From positions 1 to 26,415 of the forward strand of contig CAAGHB010000071.1 in NCBI GenBank assembly GCA_900769535.1: a DNA stretch of 26,415 bases, written 5' to 3'. The notes beneath the pieces are model-generated. The model saw only the letters and a program-made list of their open reading frames with translations. It had not been told where the DNA came from and made no database searches. Each line of letters begins with the position of its first letter. Positions within the stretch are counted from its first letter, which is position 1. The translations under genes and the position numbers were made by a program. Source of the stretch: Clostridia bacterium. GTDB taxonomy: Bacteria; Bacillota; Clostridia; Oscillospirales; Acutalibacteraceae. Shown here one piece after another: positions 23,935 through 26,415 of the stretch.

Positions 23935-24142
23935 GGCCCGCCCGAAGGGATGATACCGCTACGGCTTTGCCTAGCGTTATCCGTCCTTGCGGCATAGCCG
24001 CTACGGACTTCGCGGCTAAAAACAGTCCACCGGACTGTTTTCTTTACGCCGCTCACCCTCTCAGTGTTCGAATCCCTTCGTAACGAAAAGAGAGTCCCGA
24101 CCAAAAGGTCGCGACTCTCATTTTTGGCCCGCCCGAAGGGAT
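23930..24142. repeat. Hairpin-rich segment bounded by duplicated tRNA-Arg 3' end
   Basis: A 22-bp direct repeat (five T then GGCCCGCCCGAAGGGAT) occurs at 23930-23951 and 24121-24142; the second copy is the 3' end of tRNA-Arg. Between them lie CCGCTACGG twice, a perfect 10-bp hairpin AAAACAGTCC/GGACTGTTTT (24019-24041), and an inverted 15-bp copy of the tRNA T-arm (GTTCGAATCCCTTCG, 24066-24080). It is more GC-rich than its surroundings. It may be a decayed integration scar or a small repeat element; no credible gene lies in it. Confidence 0.75.
24090..24125. terminator. Terminator of tRNA-Arg, usable in both directions
   Basis: GAGAGTC-C-CGACC pairs with GGTCG-C-GACTCTC around AAAA, with one C-C mismatch. 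TTTT follows on the minus strand after the tRNA, and ATTTTT on the plus strand. Confidence 0.8.
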
Positions 24143-24201
24143 TCGAACCCCTGATCTTTAGAATCGGAATCTACTGCGTTATCCAACTGCGCCACGGGCG
24201 G
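24128..24201 (-). tRNA. tRNA-Arg (anticodon CCG)
   Basis: On the minus strand a 74-nt cloverleaf folds with acceptor CCGCCCG/CGGGCGG, D-arm GCGC-AGTTGGATA-ACGC (last pair mismatched), anticodon arm GTAGA-TTCCGAT-TCTAA with anticodon CCG, variable loop AGATC, and T-arm AGGGG-TTCGAAT-CCCTT. The discriminator is G and CCA is not encoded. It reads CGG codons. Its 3' end is duplicated 191 bp away. Confidence 0.93.
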
Positions 24202-24223
24202 TAATTACTATTAAATTTAACTT

Positions 24224-24261
24224 AAAGTCAGTCCCGAGCGAGTTCGGGACTGACTTTTTTT
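24224..24261. terminator. Bidirectional terminator after pckG
   Basis: AAAGTCAGTCCCGA and TCGGGACTGACTTT form a perfect 14-bp stem with a 6-base loop and T run. It ends pckG transcription on the minus strand and shields the tRNA gene from it. Confidence 0.85.
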
Positions 24262-24277
24262 GTAATTAAATAAACAA

Positions 24278-26056
24278 TTATTTAAGATTGTTTTTGAGGT
24301 TTTCGAGCTGGTTACGAAGTTCGGCAGGAAGCTTGTCGCCGAATTTTTCGTAATGCTTTTCGATTTCCTCAACTTCCTTTTCCCAAACATCCTTATCAAC
24401 TGTAAGAATATCTTTGAGAGTTTCGATATCCATGTCGAGATTTGTAAGGTCAATATCTTCGGGCTTCGGAATATAACCGATAGCGGTTTCGGTAGCATCG
24501 GCTTTTCCTTCGCAACGGTCGATAATCCAGTTAAGAACGCGCATGTTGTCGCCAAATCCCGGCCAAATGAAGTTGCCTTGGTCATCGGTACGGAACCAGT
24601 TAACGTTAAAGATTTTGGGTGCCTTGTCGCCGAGCTTTTTACCCATATCGAGCCAATGCTGGAAATAATCAGCCATGTGATATCCACAGAACGGAAGCAT
24701 AGCCATCGGATCACGACGAACTACGCCAACAGCACCGGCAGCAGCTGCTGTTGTTTCGGAAGCCATAGCAGAACCGATGAATACACCGTTTTCCCAGCTC
24801 TTTGACTGATATACGAGGGGTGCGCACTTAGCTCTACGTCCGCCGAAGATGATTGCAGAAATTGGAACACCGGCGCCTTTATCAAATTCAGATGAAATAC
24901 AGGGGCAGTTAGCAGCCGGAGCAGTAAATCTTGAATTCGGGTGAGCAGCACAGGTTGACTTATCTGACTTATCAAACTTAGAAGCGTCCCACTTATTACC
25001 CTTCCAATCGAGAGCGTTTTCGGGAAGATTCTTGTTAAGTCCTTCCCACCATACTGTATTATCGTTCAAATCGAGGGCAACGTTTGTAAAGATTGTGCCC
25101 TTCTTTGTTGATTCGAGAGCATTGAAATTAGACTTTTCGTTGGTTCCGGGAGCAACGCCGAAGAAGCCATTTTCGGGGTTAATAGCATAAAGGCGGCCAT
25201 CCTCGCCTATTCTCATCCATGAAATGTCGTCGCCAACGGTCCAAATCTTATAGCCCTTTTCACGTAAATATTCGGGCGGAATAAGCATTGCAAGATTGGT
25301 CTTTCCGCAAGCCGACGGGAATGCAGCTGCAACGTATTTAACTTCACCCTGCGGATTTTCGAGGCCAAGAATAAGCATATGCTCAGCCATCCAGCCCTCT
25401 TTCCATCCCTGGTATGATGCGATACGGAGAGCAAAGCACTTTTTACCAAGGAGAACGTTTCCGCCGTAACCTGAGTTAACCGAAATGATTGTATTATCTT
25501 CGGGGAACTGACAAATATAGCGCTTTTCGGGGTCGATGTCGCATCTTGAATGGAAGCAACGAACCCAATCGTTACTGTCGCCAAGAACGTCAAGAACCTT
25601 TTTATCAACTCTCGTCATGATAACCATGTTGAGAACAACATAGATTGAATCGGTGATTTCGATACCGATCTTTGCAAGAGGTGAGCCAATCGGGCCCATT
25701 GAGAAAGGAATGATATACATTGTCTTTCCTGTATAGCTGTTTCTTGCGATATCATAAAGCTTTGTGTACATTTCCTTCGGATCGTACCAGTTGTTTGTAG
25801 GACCTGCGTCCTCTTTATCGGTTGTGCAGATGAATGTACGATCCTCTACACGAGCTACGTCGTTTTCCTTCGTTCTGTGAAGATAACAGTCGGGTAACTT
25901 TTCCTGATTGAGCTTAAAAAGTTCGCCGCTTGCTACTGCCTGCTTGCGAAGCTCCTCAATCTGTTCCTTGCTGCCATCAATCCAAACAACTTCATTAGGA
26001 TTAACCAAATTTTTAATTTCGTCAATCCATTTTAAAACGGTTATATTGTTGGTCAT
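24278..26056 (-). CDS. pckG: Phosphoenolpyruvate carboxykinase (GTP)
   Basis: This enzyme interconverts oxaloacetate and PEP with GTP/GDP. In anaerobes it often runs toward oxaloacetate for fumarate and succinate formation. The 592 residues are typical of the GTP class. Seen are RTKENDVARVEDRT (about 61-74), SGYGGNVLLGKK with the metal-binding lysine, AEHMLI with the metal-binding histidine, the P-loop FPSACGKTNLAML (about 246-258), GDDISWMR (about 275-282), and the C-terminal FGDNMRVLNWI. GGAAGGAAG precedes the ATG. Gene and strand stand alone between a terminator and tsaD. Identity is near certain. Confidence 0.98.
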   Translation of the reverse strand: MTNNITVLKWIDEIKNLVNPNEVVWIDGSKEQIEELRKQAVASGELFKLNQEKLPDCYLHRTKENDVARVEDRTFICTTDKEDAGPTNNWYDPKEMYTKLYDIARNSYTGKTMYIIPFSMGPIGSPLAKIGIEITDSIYVVLNMVIMTRVDKKVLDVLGDSNDWVRCFHSRCDIDPEKRYICQFPEDNTIISVNSGYGGNVLLGKKCFALRIASYQGWKEGWMAEHMLILGLENPQGEVKYVAAAFPSACGKTNLAMLIPPEYLREKGYKIWTVGDDISWMRIGEDGRLYAINPENGFFGVAPGTNEKSNFNALESTKKGTIFTNVALDLNDNTVWWEGLNKNLPENALDWKGNKWDASKFDKSDKSTCAAHPNSRFTAPAANCPCISSEFDKGAGVPISAIIFGGRRAKCAPLVYQSKSWENGVFIGSAMASETTAAAAGAVGVVRRDPMAMLPFCGYHMADYFQHWLDMGKKLGDKAPKIFNVNWFRTDDQGNFIWPGFGDNMRVLNWIIDRCEGKADATETAIGYIPKPEDIDLTNLDMDIETLKDILTVDKDVWEKEVEEIEKHYEKFGDKLPAELRNQLENLKNNLK

Positions 26057-26197
26057 ATTCAGCTTCCTTCCAAATATTATAAACTTGATTTATTGATAAA
26101 ATAAATATACCAATTTTCGCCATTTATAGTATATCAATTATAAGGTCAATTAGCAACATATTTTTCTCATAAATTTATTAAATTTTTATTAACCAAA

Positions 26198-26415
26198 TTA
26201 GTAATTTAGTACATCGATTGGCATTGTTGCAAAGGCATTCAGGTCAGCACCCGCAATATTGCCTGAAATATACTCATAATATGCCTGAACTCCGACCATT
26301 GCCGCGTTATCTCCGCAATATTTTAGTTCGGGATAATAGAGCTTTATGCCGCGTTTTTGACACTCATCGGACATACGTATTCTCAGCTCGGAATTTGCAG
26401 AAACGCCTCCCGACA
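26198..26415 (-). CDS. tsaD: tRNA t6A synthase subunit TsaD, 3' end
   Basis: This partial gene runs off the window edge; only the last 72 residues are here. It shows SGGVSANSELR, then KLYYPELKYCGDNAAMVG with the metal-binding Asp of the Kae1/TsaD family, and ends in ...DVLNY. TsaD with TsaB and TsaE forms t6A37 in ANN-decoding tRNAs. These motifs are canonical, unlike the paralogue next to nusB. The gap to pckG (26057-26197) is AT-rich with no gene that I can see. Confidence 0.95.
   Translation of the reverse strand, partial: SGGVSANSELRIRMSDECQKRGIKLYYPELKYCGDNAAMVGVQAYYEYISGNIAGADLNAFATMPIDVLNY

Noticed and set aside
23841..24104. 87-residue minus-strand frame in the hairpin segment
   Set aside because: It covers terminators, the tRNA-derived repeat and the end of the recombinase gene; the composition is that of translated structured DNA, not a protein.

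Overview
The window looks like a chromosomal segment of a low-GC, anaerobic, endospore-forming member of the Clostridia, probably of the Ruminococcaceae/Oscillospirales type. The evidence is spo0A, a complete spoIIIAA-AH operon, a sigma-E-type promoter, a MEP isoprenoid pathway, a GTP-type PEP carboxykinase, T-box and PyrR leader regulation, and the typical Firmicute nusB-to-recN gene run. I name no species.

Layout. 1-336: two copies of a 26-bp repeat, the second abutting the last 51 codons of spoIVB, which begin at the catalytic-serine region; the rest of spoIVB is absent here. 337-1500: spo0A with its own promoter and three 10-bp tandem repeats in its leader. 1514-4036: a stand-alone YcaO protein (minus) and a lone class I fumarase/tartrate dehydratase beta subunit (plus), each with a good sigma-A promoter. 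4055-6380: a minus-strand pyrR-uraA operon whose leader can be read as a complete PyrR attenuator. 6392-6835: a DivIVA-like coiled-coil gene. 6860-11366: the spoIIIA operon behind a strong sigma-E-type promoter; it encodes the mother-cell side of the feeding-tube (SpoIIIA-SpoIIQ) channel. 11374-11820: an Asp23/YqhY gene. 11829-21086: a ten-gene run without internal terminators: nusB, a divergent TsaD-like paralogue, xseA, xseB, ispA, dxs, tlyA, nadK, argR, recN. 21083-22655: a Tyr T-box and tyrS. 22656-23934: an inverted repeat and a XerC/D-type tyrosine recombinase. 23930-24201: a hairpin-rich segment flanked by duplicated tRNA 3' ends, then tRNA-Arg(CCG). 24224-26056: pckG. 26198-26415: the 3' end of a canonical tsaD.

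In Bacillus subtilis the order is spoIIIA - yqhY - nusB - xseA/B - ispA - dxs - tlyA - argR - recN - spoIVB - spo0A. Here the same genes are present, but spoIVB(fragment)-spo0A lies about 5 kb upstream of spoIIIA rather than directly after recN, so the conserved cluster has been broken and rearranged, and the break coincides with a damaged spoIVB.

Most of the window is ordinary core genome. The points most worth a second look are the spoIVB junction, the tRNA-3'-end duplication, the orphan YcaO, the TsaD paralogue, the legible PyrR attenuator and the hydrophilic insertion in the uracil permease.
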